A stretch of 64,000 bases of DNA from Datura wrightii (Eukaryota; Streptophyta; Magnoliopsida; Solanales; Solanaceae): assembly GCA_035772735.1 (NCBI GenBank), contig JASDFA010000019.1, forward strand, positions 71,648,001-71,712,000. The letters run 5' to 3'. A program made the position numbers and the translations under genes. Positions within the stretch are counted from its first letter, which is position 1, and each line of letters begins with the position of its first letter. Below, piece by piece: positions 1 to 10,741 of this stretch. Under the pieces are notes generated by a model. That model worked only from the letters and a program-made list of their open reading frames with translations, was not told the origin of the DNA and did no database searches.

Positions 1-1
1 T

Positions 2-627
2 TTTACCCTCCCCATACAAATTGGTAAAGCTGAGGTGCTACGAGCTTTGTGTGACTTAGGGGCAGCAGTTAATCTAATGCCCCTATCCTTATTCAACACC
101 CTGGGGTTGGGGAAACCGAGGCTGACAAGGTTGATGCTGCAGCTGGCTAACAAGTCGCAAGTGACACCTGATGGAATAATAGAGGACCTTCTCATCAAAG
201 AAGGTAAGTTTATTATTCCTGCTGATTTTATTGTTCTAGATTTTCAGGTTGATGACCAGGTACCCTTAATCTTGGGACGACCATTCTTGGCCACTGGTGG
301 AGTGGTGATTGATCTGAGAGAAGGGACCCTGAAAATGAGGGTCGAAGATGAAGAAGAACTTTTCCGCGTTTACCAAGAAATGAACCCATCCCACACTACA
401 CTAACCTTTGTCAGGTTAGTGTGTTGGCAGAGGATGAGTGTGGGGTGGAGGATTCCACAGGTGCATGGCCAAAGGCAAGGTCAAGTGTTCAGCCCGAGTT
501 TGATAGAGGACTTCAAATTGAGAAGAAGTTGGAGAAAGAGAGGAACAAAGTGGAGGCTGTTTCCTCTAAACAGCAAAAGAAAAGGAGATGGTTCTCGAAA
601 GAGAACCCAACTATGAGAATGTCCTGA
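2..627 (+). pseudogene. Retroviral-type aspartic protease and C-terminal tail of Athila-like gag-pro (frameshifted)
   Basis: Frame 2 is open from the window edge to 616 and reads the Athila-type protease: the DLGA active-site region (Asp where cellular enzymes have DTG/DSG) followed by NLMPLSLF, then a beta-strand block and the ILGRPFLATG flap-like motif. The protein would process the gag polyprotein in the particle. Near position 385-400 the frame is lost; frame 1 (421-627) carries the real C-terminal tail, a Lys/Glu/Arg-rich segment ending RMS, which matches the tail of F2 at 62858-63061. Conservation of that tail in two copies, in a frame different from the long ORF, is the reason for calling a frameshift. 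The 5' part lies outside the window. Confidence 0.85.
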
Positions 628-664
628 AAAGGACAGTTTACGTCGTGCCACGACATAAAATAAG

Positions 665-688
665 GCGCTGCTTGGGAGGCAACCCAAG
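665..688 (+). other. Conserved post-ORF motif with a six-base inverted repeat
   Basis: GCGCTGCTTGGGAGGCAACC and the following CAAG lie 38 bases after the gag-pro stop. CTTGGG and CCCAAG can pair around AGGCAA. The same motif follows the first ORF in F2 (63096-63121), D (46083-46109) and E (minus strand, 54692-54719). Function unknown; an RNA structural or processing signal is possible. Confidence 0.6.
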
Positions 689-2580
689 GGTACCTCAGGT
701 ACAATTTGTAATTTCGATTTTTGTGTTGATGTTGTTATTTTCATTTTGTTAGTGTTTTTGGTGGAAATTAAGCACAGATGGCGGGAAGTCTGAGTACCGA
801 GACGGTGGAAGCTAAAGAGTATGGAATAGAAGAAGTGTGGGGTCGAACACCCATCTATGGAACTTGAAAAGAAAGCATGCTTTTAGCTTGGCATAGAGGC
901 TCAGGGAGTATTTCTCATCCTTTAAATGTTAATTTGATGCTACGAGGACATAGCAAGACTTTAAGTGTGGGGTGAGAAAAATTTCTAAATTTTTGTGCTT
1001 AACAAGTTTTTGGTGAATGTGATGCTTGTGTGAAATTTGGGAGAAATTTGACAATTTTTTGTGAATTAAGCATGACTTCATCACCCGTTGGTTTTTCTTT
1101 TCGATTCTTTTTCGACGGGGGGGGGGGGGGGGGTATTTTAACCGAAGGATAAAACTTTTTTTTATTTCCTTTGTTTGCAGATAGTGTCTTTAGTCATAGT
1201 TAGGGACTGTTTCCGATGATGGATGGATGACGACCGTCTTGAGGAAAAATTGGTCGATAGGTTTTGGGATTTTGTAACCATAACTAATTGGTGCTTGATG
1301 TTCTTGTTATGTGCTATACGTGATTGTAAGATGCAAGTATGTTCGGTGTGAAGCATGCAGGTGTATAACTTTGTGTGAGACGCTTAGGCTCTTGAATTTG
1401 ACTTAATATGATTGAAGCTTAATTCTGAATTCTTGTGATTAGCTGAGTAAGAGTCTACTGAATGTGTCTTGATTTGAGCATGTGCCATAACTGTAAGGTT
1501 TTTGAGTATTCTGTGCTATTGTGGACTGTCTAGAACTTGCCTGGTGTGTTTATAAAACGAAATGAAGGATGTGAATTGTAGGAGATGATTTAGGCATTTC
1601 TTTGAATGAACCAAATTTTTATCCTTCATTTTACCTACCTTGAAAAATTAATCCTAGTTAGCTCCATTGAGCCTTGAGCCTATTCTTTGACAGCTGCAAC
1701 ATAAGCTTAATCCTTTTTCTTTCATTAGCCTTGAACTTGATCCAAAACTCCTAAGCGCTTGAGTGAAAAAATCCGAAGGAGTAAAGGAGTGAGAAGAATG
1801 AAAAGAAAGGAAAAGTAGCAAGTTGTAGAAGTGAGAAAAGGACAAAGGTGCACTTGTGTGAAAATGGTTGAGTATTAGTAAGGAGTAAGAAAACAAATTA
1901 ATGAAAAATTATTTATAGAACTCCTTACTAATAAGTTAAGAATGCCTAAATAAAGGGGGGAACATAAGAGGTAGAAGAAAGCTGAAAGGAGAAAAAGGTG
2001 AAGTAAGGGAAGGGAAGTTCGTAATGAAGGCGTGATGTATTAAAAGCTCTTAGGAAAGATAGTCACTATTACTGGCCATAATAGTACCTACTCGCACTTG
2101 AGTTACATTACAACCTAAAAAGTCCTACTTGATCTTACATTCATACATCCTTAAATAAGTGGAATAAAACACAAAGGGCAAGCTTATGGGTCATTACATG
2201 ACATGTGAATTCTTTGTGAGAGTGAGCATAATTATATTCATGTACCTGCACATGTTGTGATTTAAAAATTGTTTTTGCGTCCGAAATTGGGTAACTCTCT
2301 TTCCATAAGGGCACATGTTAAATGAAGGATATAGTTCATGTCGGATTTCTTAATCAGTTGATTTGCATGAGTTTTCTAAGATTGAGAGTCGATTCTTGAG
2401 GTTAAGAAGTCTTAACATAGTTGTACTTCATTTCAATGATCAAATCATGCATGCTCTATTTTTAGCTTGTTATCTTGCTTAATCATTATAGCCGTAGCTT
2501 GAATATTCTTGATAAATGAGTTATGGGTGAGTCTCCATATGCATGAGATGTAATAGGTTGTTCGAGGACGAACAAGACTT
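689..2580 (+). other. Long non-coding 3' internal region of F1
   Basis: No credible ORF. Blocks within it recur in F2 and, inverted, in E. At 1192-1243 a stretch containing GTCATAGTTAGGGAC and GATGGATGGATGACGACCG matches 63597-63648 and the reverse complement of 51612-51655. Further blocks around 1645-1680 and 2095-2135 have recognisable counterparts in E and more weakly in D. It is probably decayed or cis-acting sequence between gag-pro and the 3' LTR. Confidence 0.6.
1117..1133 (+). repeat. Poly-G run of 17
   Basis: An uninterrupted G17 tract. The aligned place in F2 (about 63540) has only six G. It may be a genuine expansion or an assembly length error. Confidence 0.9.
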
Positions 2581-2595
2581 TAAGTGTGGGGTAGG
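2581..2595 (+). other. Polypurine tract of F1
   Basis: TAAGTGTGGGGTAGG lies immediately before the LTR start TGATCATGGG. The same AAGTGTGGGGT string precedes the 3' LTR of E (minus strand, 50221-50236), which fits a plus-strand priming site. Confidence 0.7.
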
Positions 2596-4017
2596 TGATC
2601 ATGGGCAAAATAGCATGCCCGAGTGATGCTTTATAACTTAGTTCTGTCTTGTTTATCGAATTAATTATATGCATTCTCATGTGATTTTATGTAAATGTGT
2701 ATATATACTAACCAACATGATTAGTCCTTGTTTTTGAAGGTTAATAATGCATTTGAGGAACTAATTCATGATTTGGTTAAGTGGAGGAATGGAATCAAGA
2801 GCAAAACGTGAAAGTCAACAAGAAAACATGCAATAACTGGCACCTTGCGCGATAGGGGCCGTGGCACGCTGCCAACGCGGCAACACTTGGCCAAAAATTG
2901 CATTTTTTGGCACATTCCAGTGAGGGTACGCGTTGCCTCCCTGTCACGGAGGTCAAGTAGGGCGTTCAGCCCCGTGACACATTGCTGTTCCACCACAGGC
3001 CAAATTTTGCAATTTTCAGCATAGTATAAATTGAACCCTTAGCTCCTAAAATCAGATTGTCACGATTTTATTCTAGAAAACTACCTAGGAGTGAAGGGAG
3101 AAGTGGGAGAACTCATCTAGGGTTTGTCAAATTCCCTTCTCATCTACCAATTTCATGTAAGTATGTTAGTTTAGTAGTAGTTAGTTGTAGTTTTTCGAAC
3201 ATGAATGGCAAGAACCCTTCCTGTAGGGTTGAAGTCATGAATTATGATTGTGATTTTATGAAATTATTTTGGAATTAAGTTATTGATTGTTGTTTTCGTC
3301 TTGCATTCTGGATTGTTGGTTGTTTTTATGATTGATCACCATGAAAACATATATGTTAGCTTGGGAAATTGCTTGAGAAAGAATTACCTAGGTCAGGACA
3401 TGAGAATGTAAGGAGCATGTTTGTATCTCACGATATAATTTCGTGTTTGGATAGAAATATACCTAACACCTCGCTTGGTTGATAAAATGGGGGTTATTAA
3501 CAGATCAACTTAGGATTATCACATCACCACTCGAAGAAGTAGTTGTGAGGGTAAGTTGAGTTAAATGGTTAGACGCACGAAAGTCCCTAATCGTTTCCCC
3601 GTAAACCACAACATAATTAATTGCCCGCGAACTAGAAATTAGCATCCTCGCTCACAATGATGTAGTGAGGCTAGTTTGCCTTGTTTAGAGGCTCGAAAGA
3701 CCACGAACATGCAATTCTAATTATGTGAAACAACACTCGGTAGTTCCATGCTTAACCCTTTGCAAATCGTAGTATCGCGTGATTATCTGGTTTTAACTCT
3801 ATGTTGCTCCTAGAGTAAATTCAGGATATTTCGTTGACCAAAACTAGACTTAATTAAAACTCCCTCAAAAACTTCTATAACCAACACTTGTGAAAGTTAA
3901 GATCACACTTGAAATGGATAGTTAGAGGAATGGGTCCAGTCCCTGTGGGTTCGACATTCCGGTTCTTAAAAAGAGCCACTATATTACTTGCACAACCCGT
4001 ACACTGCGGGCACGCCA
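2596..4017 (+). repeat. 3' LTR of F1
   Basis: Starts TGATCATGGGCA directly after the purine tract. Its end (3930-4017) aligns with the end of the F2 LTR (60380-60478), including the shared text AGTCCCTGTGGGTTC and AGAGCCACTATATTACTTG. The U3 carries GC-rich motifs (2838-2997; for example CCTGTCACGGAGG) upstream of a TATAAA at 3025. The last bases merge with an inverted LTR fragment, so no target duplication can be read on this side. Confidence 0.8.
3025..3030 (+). promoter_or_regulatory. Probable TATA box in F1 LTR
   Basis: TATAAA in AGTATAAATTGAACCCTTAG, about 30 bases after the GC-rich U3 motif cluster. The equivalent in F2 is at 59469. Confidence 0.5.
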
Positions 4018-4626
4018 AGAAGAACCCTAGAATTTTCGTCCCCTCAACTGCCTGTAACCCACGTTCTTGCTCAACCAAGTCAGAATCATTAAAAATAAAC
4101 CTAAGTGTGTTATTTATACTAGTGGGAATTTTTCCTGTAATAACAAGCAACATGGCACGGAGTGTATCGCGGAGCACTCCCTCTGTGCCACGGTGCAAAC
4201 GGGGACCCTCACTGGAAATTGATGTTCCAGGTAAATATAGGCAACGTGTCACGGCTTGTATCGCGTGGCATTTCCTCCGTGTTACAGAGGCAACGCGGAC
4301 CTTCACTGGAATTTGCCAAAATAGATCACCCAGGGCAGACTGCCTCCGCGATGGCAGCGTGACACGGCTCCATCGCGGAGCCCCTATATTTGCTTTTCTT
4401 CCTTGACCTTTTCCACTGCTTGCTTACAAGTCCATTCCCGATTTTTTAACATGTATCTTAGCTTCCTAAAATTACATTTTACCTGCAAAACAACACTAAT
4501 CATGTTGGTTAGTATAAATTTACATTTTAACTACGAGTCACATGAGAATGCACACATAACGATAAATAAACAAGACGAAATGAAGCGTTTGAGCATCACT
4601 TGGGCATATAATTCTGCCCAAGATCA
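4018..4626 (-). repeat. Partial LTR of the E family, inverted
   Basis: Reading leftwards from 4626 the sequence begins TGATCTTGGGCAG and matches the first ~610 bases of the E LTRs (compare 50220 down to about 49590), including the inverted GC-rich motifs at 4150-4380 and a TATA-like element. The 3' half of the LTR is missing, ending at the F1 LTR junction. On the other side it abuts the truncated pol of T1 at 4627. Confidence 0.8.
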
Positions 4627-6488
4627 GGAGCCATCCTATAGGGAGGAATAGATATAGGACACATGTCGGGAAGAAGTTCAATACCAAAATTGATCTCCCA
4701 TTGGGGAGGGGATTCTCGGTAAATCATCTAGAAAGACCTCTGAATACTCAGGTACTACTTGAACTAATTGGATAGTTAGGGCATCGGACTCAACATCCTT
4801 AACCCTAACTAGATGGTACACACAACCCTTAGAAATCATCTTTCTGGCCTTAAGGTAGTAAATGAAATAACCTACAAGCACAATTGAACTACCCTTCCAC
4901 TTTAAGACTGGCTCAACTGGAAATTTGAGCTCTACTACCCAGGTTCTACAATTAACTAAAGAATATCATGCAATAGCCAATCCATGTCGAGAATAACATC
5001 AAAATCGGTCATGGCTAACTCTATCAAATCTTCTGAGGTGACCTTACGAAGGACTGAGACTGGGCAACCTATAGACATCCATCTAGCTATATTGAGTCAC
5101 CTACTGGAGTAGAAACTGAGAAGGGTTCTGTCTAGACTTTAGGCCTGACTCCGAAGCTACTGGCCACATAAGGTGTCAAAAAATACAAGGTAGCCCCCGA
5201 ATCTAACAAAGCATAAACATCAATACGGAAAACTCATAACATACCAGTGACCACATCCGGGGAGACCTCCTACTCCTGGTGGGATCCTGAAGCATAGAAT
5301 CTATTTTAGGCACAGACAGCCAGCTGTGCTAGTAGATGCTCCCTGATGGGCTAAGTGTGCGGGAGGGGCTGTTAAACTAGAAGCTAGGACTCGGCCCCTA
5401 ACCTGATCCTAACTCACTGCTGGACAATCTCTAAGCATGTGTCTGGGCTTCCCACACCCGAAACAAGCACTTGAACCAGCCAAGCAATGGCCTGTGTTCC
5501 CCCGACCACATTTGCGACAAATTGGGATGCTAGAATCTGTGGGTTTACTACTCTGACCCATCGAGCCTGATGTTCGCTCTCTTTAATCATATCTAGGCCT
5601 GGATGGCAAACTCAATGCCGAAGATGCTGGGGATAATGGTCTTTGGTGGGTCGGCTGTCGGTTCCCACCACCTGACCTCGGTTGTGAGAATCTGTGGTCA
5701 TTGGTTCTAGCTCTCTTGGCCTCCCTCTCTCATAGATGTTCTGCCTCCATCTGTTAGGCGTACAATACTAACTGTGGGAAATTCATGTCCTGGTGGAGCA
5801 TAGCAGTCCTACAATCCTTGTCCAAATAGCCCTTTACTCCATGGACGAATCTACTCATCCACGTCCTCTGATCTGCTACCAACTCTGGGGTATATTTTGA
5901 TAAGCGAGTTAACTCAAGGGAATACTCTTATACAGTCATCCTCCCTTGCTTCAAATTCATGAACTTAGCTACCTTCAGCTCCCTCATCTCACAAGGGAAG
6001 AACTGGTCTACAAATGCAACATGGAACTCTTTCCAAGTGACATGGCCTGCTCGAACGACCCTGCTATCTTTCCATTGGAAAAACTAGATATGCATGAACC
6101 CTTTCAACTGGTAAGAGGCCAACTCCGCACGCTCAACCCTATTCACCCCCACGACATGGGTGATCTTGACAATCTCATCTATGAACTCATGCGGGTCCTC
6201 ATCTACCTTGGACCCAAGGAACTCCGGCGGGTTCATTCTTAAGAAGTCTCATACTCGAGCCGCCACTGCATTGCCATTTTACGAAACATACGCAACGGCC
6301 TGCTGATTGACCTGAGTGGTCAGGGCCTGCGCAAGCATTTGAATACCGACCCGAAACTTAGCATGAGCAACTGGCTCTGCTGCTTGGGGCTCCTGAACTG
6401 GTGGATCTTGTTGGTACCCATTACCGTTGCCATCCTTGTGGTTTTCACAATTCCCATTTCTCCTACCATTTGTTCTTCTGGGAGCCAT
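4627..6488 (-). pseudogene. gag-protease of T1 (Tekay type), many stops and frameshifts
   Basis: The gag start is the ATG at 6488 (MAPRRTNGRR...). A gag core follows (MNPPEFLGSKVDEDPHEF near 6230-6180), then a zinc knuckle CFGCGKPRHMLRDC (CX2CX4HX4C, about 5470-5425), then the protease active site ALLDSGATLYFL near 5220-5185. After that come the conserved ISKGCVYHLVRVKD block near 4840-4790 and the PDMCPISIPPYRMAP linker, where the sequence stops at 4627. Several stop codons and frame changes separate these pieces. The normal product would be a structural gag and the protease that matures it. Assignment is by similarity to B in this window. Confidence 0.8.
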
Positions 6489-6685
6489 GATTCTACAATT
6501 GCAAATAGCACGAATTAGTACGATAGAAACACACACTTTTCATCCCACGATATGGATCATGAAAGAAGGGAACATTTCCTAAACATCTCATAGCCTCTTC
6601 ATCATAAGTGTGGCGCACTTCACACCCATGAAAAAGACTCTAATCAACGTGATTTTCAGACACCCTAAGACACTTCAAACCTATG

Positions 6686-6697
6686 GATCTAATACCA
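6686..6697 (-). other. Decayed tRNA-iMet primer binding site of T1
   Basis: On the minus strand TGGTATTAGATC, two changes from the TGGTATCAGAGC site of element B, four bases after the LTR end. Confidence 0.7.
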
Positions 6698-8736
6698 AGT
6701 TTATCATGATCCAAACAGAGGCCCGGATCATAACATGCGACAAAAAGCCTAGAGAGACCCCAAGTCGACCCATGGCATAAGCATACATCTAACTCAATCA
6801 AGAAACTAAATTATAAAAAATATACTCATAACGGAAGTCTAACTTGAACATAACATCAAAATATGAAATCTGAAGCTGAATATATACATATTTCTGAAAA
6901 GCCTCTAAACATGATGAGTTGATGAGACAAGACCCCAACTAACTCAATAGAACTGAAACTGAAGTATATAAAGGAAAGCTGAATAGTCTAGTCCTCAGGA
7001 AATAAGGACTCACCCACAATAAGAATACTAACTTTGATAAGCTGACTACAAGTTGGGCCGAACCTGATGGTCGGGTCTTGTATCATGAAATGATATAACA
7101 TAGAGTGTGCGGTCAGTACGTGGAATGTACCAAATATGCAGGGTAAGTAAAATCGCTTAAGTAAATAGAATCATTTAAAGACAATTCATAATATAACATA
7201 AACAATACGAGTCTGAGAGTAGGGCTTGCATCCATTCTTTATGAAATCAAGATCTCTTCATAACATAACATAATTTCATAACATCATAACTGAATCGATT
7301 GACTTAATGCTGAACTCTGACATTCATAAGTAAAGCTGAACATTGAGTCAAACCTTCTTTAGAACATGCATATATATATAAATCTCATGAATAATGAGTA
7401 TGCATATCTGAAATCATGAGGAACAATGGGAGACTCTTCTTTTAACCAACATACCATGATAGAGCTTACGTGGTCCTAACTATCACACTCAAGTGGGTAG
7501 AGTCCTCCAAAGACTTGCCATGGATAGGGACGATACCATGATATTGATATCAAGCTACAGGCCCATTTGGCAGGAGATAGCTCACAAGGGAGGTCCCAAA
7601 GTAATATATAAAACTACGTTGGCGCGTAGTTCTGAGGCATAGGGAGATCGACCCTTAGCCCGCTTGGTGCCAGACACTACTCTTAAAAACATGCATATGC
7701 TCTACATTGTTATTCAACGAAGTCAACATCATCTATTAATGAAGCTCAATGATCAAGTACATCTTAAATATGAAATTATGCATATGAGAAGCTTTAGCTC
7801 AAGACACACCACAAGCTGAAGACATAATTAGGAGCCTTCTCTCCAAAACCATGTGGTAAGCTATACATAGGAAAACTTGAACTCAAAACATACCACAAGA
7901 TGAAAATGTAATTGGGAATCTTCGCTCCAAAACAATGTGGCAAGCTTAATTTGGGAAAATCATCACTTATACTTAACATGTGGGCATTGTCCCAAAGCTT
8001 TAACATACTTAGGGATACTCAATTCTTATCGGAAACATAATCATGAACATGGGTGGCTTCAAAACATACTTTTCATCATAATATCTCATCATCATCATAT
8101 ACTCATCATAGATCTCATCTTTCATGAACATTTCATCTATGGGCTTTTGAATTAGTAAAACTAGAATCATGATTTTAGAATTGAAAACATTACAAGATTT
8201 TCCCATGCTTCATAATTCAATAGTAGAATCATAATCAATTCATACCCATGTACAGAAATAAAAGATTCATGTATTTGGATTAAAACCCCATAGATTAGAC
8301 ATATGAATTTCATACTTTAGAGAGGGATTGGGCATGGGTGTGAAGGGAATCACCCATTCATAACTCTACATACTTGTTGGTAGCTGATACTAACATTTCT
8401 TTAGATGCCCAATAGGAAATTAATAAGAAATTGATGAATGCTAAGCTTGATCGTCCTCTCAAGTCTTCTACCTTGCATTCAAGAATGAATGAGGCTTAAA
8501 ATGAACTTAACCCCTTTAAAAGTCACTATACATAACTTAAAACAACATAGTTTAGGCCCTAGGTATTTAGAAATGACAGAAAAGCCCTTACTAAATTCGC
8601 ATAAAATAACTATCAGGTGGTTCCAACGAGGGGCCTAACGACTCGTCATCAAGGGTCACGACTCGTGGCTTAGCTCGTGGGGTTCGTTGCTTCTCAAGTC
8701 TTCAAGGCTAATAACGGATAACCTAAAAACTTGTTC

Positions 8737-8763
8737 CTGGTGACCACAATTCGTGGTCACCAG
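8737..8763. repeat. Inverted repeat in Tekay LTR
   Basis: Arms CTGGTGACCAC and GTGGTCACCAG, 11 bp, perfect, around AATTC. It is part of the U3 motif cluster. Confidence 0.65.
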
Positions 8764-8936
8764 CCATGATGTACACTACCCTGGCCTCAAAAAATCTATT
8801 CCATGCTTGTTAACGACTCACCCTACGAATGTTGAAAACTGACCACGACTTGTGGGGTCCTTCCATTAGGTCCACTCCTCCTTTTCCTTTTCTTTTCTTA
8901 ATCCCCCTCCCCTTGACTGACCCAAAGACTCGTGGG

Positions 8937-8961
8937 GCATGACCACGAGTCGTGGTCATGC
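8937..8961. promoter_or_regulatory. Perfect 25-bp palindrome in Tekay LTR
   Basis: Twelve-base arms GCATGACCACGA and TCGTGGTCATGC around a central G. Its core ACCACGAGTCGTGGT occurs again in the 3' LTR of B (33505-33519). It resembles a dimeric protein-binding site or a hairpin; function is inferred only. Confidence 0.6.
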
Positions 8962-9143
8962 CCGTTGGGTCTCATCTTCTCAAGTTTTCATTTTCATTCC
9001 CTAGGCTACCCCATGAGTAACATCACGACTCCTGGGTTGATCTCACGAGTCTCCCCATGACTCATTTTGAGTCTGGTGCTAGTTTTTAAGCTTTTCTTCA
9101 TTTCAACTCCCGGGTATGATCTTTGGGCTTTCGGGGTATAACA

Positions 9144-10741
9144 TAAATGATCATAATCATACATAAATCATGAGGAACAGTGGAAGATTCTTATAACCCA
9201 TATGAGCACACATGGAGCTCGACCTCTAAACCTCTAGTCGGGAGATTGTTCGCACCTTACCAAGGGTAGAACCATAAGAAGCGTGATATCACACATGAAA
9301 GGCCCATTTGGACAAAAGAGGACAGTCTCAAGGGAGGTCCCATCATGACCTACTGTGGGATGTATTTCTGAGATTCAGGGTAAAACCTGGGCCCTGAACC
9401 TATTCGGTGTTAAATACTACTCCAAAACATATATAGTGCTCATAGGATAATATGCATGATATTAATAGGCTTGTTAAATCATGATAATCATAACCATGCT
9501 TGTAAATATGTGAACTAGCCATGAAGATAAGGCCCGTGAGTCGGACAAAATCATAAATCGTAAATCATGAGGTTCATGAATACTTGTAAAACATGTATAT
9601 ACTTAATAAATCAATTCATGATGAGCATTTGAATAAATCCCTATCATAAATAATAAATCATGATGGGTTAAATAACATCAAAATCAAGGTAAAATCATAA
9701 CTCAATTTATCATATAACATGTATGATTGGGCAAAATTTAATAGAAATTTAAATCAATAAATTTATAATCGAATTAGTTGTAAAATCTGCTCATGATTCG
9801 TAAAATATGACGCAAAACATGAGAAGTAGTAACCCATAGATAGATCATTAGGATTCATAAGATATAGGATAAAACCCCATAAGATTTTCAAATAAAAATT
9901 TCATGAATTAGGAGAGATTGTGTGTCAGTGTGAATGAATTCACCTACTCATAACCCTACAAACATGAGAGACTTGGATTCTATCACTTCCTTACCTGCCC
10001 AAGAGGAATTGAAGAAAAATTGCTAAATAACCTTGTGGTTTTATGCTTGATCACCCTCTACACTCTTGAACTTTACATGCATGAGTTTTAAATAGGTTAG
10101 AATGACTTAACCTATCTTAATAAACCCTAATAATAACTTAAAACGACTTAGTATAGTACCCCGGGGCTTAGGAGTGACGATAATGCCCTTAATAAATTAG
10201 CTGCTAAAATCTGACTGCCAGTCCTAACGAGAGACTGGACGAGTTGTCATCACTGGAGATGAGTCGTAGCCTGTTGTCATCGTGTGCACTGTCCATTTTC
10301 CTCAAAGGATCCCTATGAAGGACCTAATAAATTGTGGTTGGTGACCATGACTCGGGGTCACCTCCCATGGTCTCCACTGCCCAAAACCATAGTCCCTAGA
10401 GCAATCCTAACCACGACTATCCCAATGAATCGTGGTGTTTGACCAAGACTCGTGGGGGTCCAACCATTGGGTACACTACCACTCAAGCTTCCCCTTTTAA
10501 TTTACCTTGACCACGGTTGACTTGACGAGTTGTGGGGTTTAACCATGACTTGTGGTCATGCCCGTGGTTTCTTCAAAACACAAGTTTCAAAACTTAATCC
10601 AAATCCTCATCACGAGTGACCTAACGACTTGTAGTCACCCCCCCGAATCACAGAACGACTCTTTCTGTGACCCAGTGCAGATTTTCCAGTTTTCTCCGTT
10701 TCAACTCCCGAGTCTGATCTTTGGGCTTTCGAGGCATTATA
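9144..10741 (-). repeat. Truncated Tekay-type LTR, tandem to the T1 LTR
   Basis: On the minus strand it begins TATAATGCCTCGAAAGC at 10741, the T1 LTR start with one changed base, and follows that LTR until about 9144, where the complete T1 LTR starts. About the last 700-800 bases of the LTR are lacking. T1 may have inserted into this LTR, or the pair may come from recombination. It abuts the RT coding sequence of A in the opposite orientation. Confidence 0.7.

Larger units (their letters stand above)
1..4017 (+). mobile_element. Athila-like LTR retrotransposon F1, 3' part
   Basis: The window opens inside the aspartic protease domain of an Athila-like Ty3/gypsy element and runs through about 2 kb of non-coding internal DNA, a purine tract and a 3' LTR. 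No RT, RNase H or integrase follows the protease: after the short basic tail at 627 the sequence goes directly to the 3' non-coding region. F2 at the right edge of the window has the same order in the same orientation and aligns with 1-1580 across 62440-64000, so this is a gag-protease-only family. The LTR ends at about 4017, where an inverted LTR fragment of another family begins, so the right boundary is good only to within a few bases. Confidence 0.85.
4627..9143 (-). mobile_element. Truncated Tekay/Del-type Ty3/gypsy element T1
   Basis: Read on the minus strand: 5' LTR (9143 to 6702), a degenerate initiator-tRNA-Met primer site, gag, protease and the linker to reverse transcriptase. It is cut at 4627, just before the RT fingers. 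The size of the LTR (2442) and the gag and protease motifs match element B. RT, RNase H, integrase and the 3' LTR are missing. Confidence 0.8.
6702..9143 (-). repeat. 5' LTR of T1
   Basis: On the minus strand it starts TGTTATACCCCGAAAGC at 9143 and ends TCATGATA at 6702; 2442 bases, close to the 2435 and 2427 of B. The U3 (8616-9062) is packed with CACGACTCGTGG-type motifs, some forming long perfect inverted repeats (8737-8763 and 8937-8961). Confidence 0.8.

Noticed and set aside
3909..4406. 165-codon plus-strand ORF
   Set aside because: It runs across the F1 LTR end and the inverted E LTR fragment and reads repeated LTR motifs; no homologous reading in other LTR copies.
5946..6242. Plus-strand ORF with normal-looking composition
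   Set aside because: It is the antisense of the T1 gag core on the minus strand.
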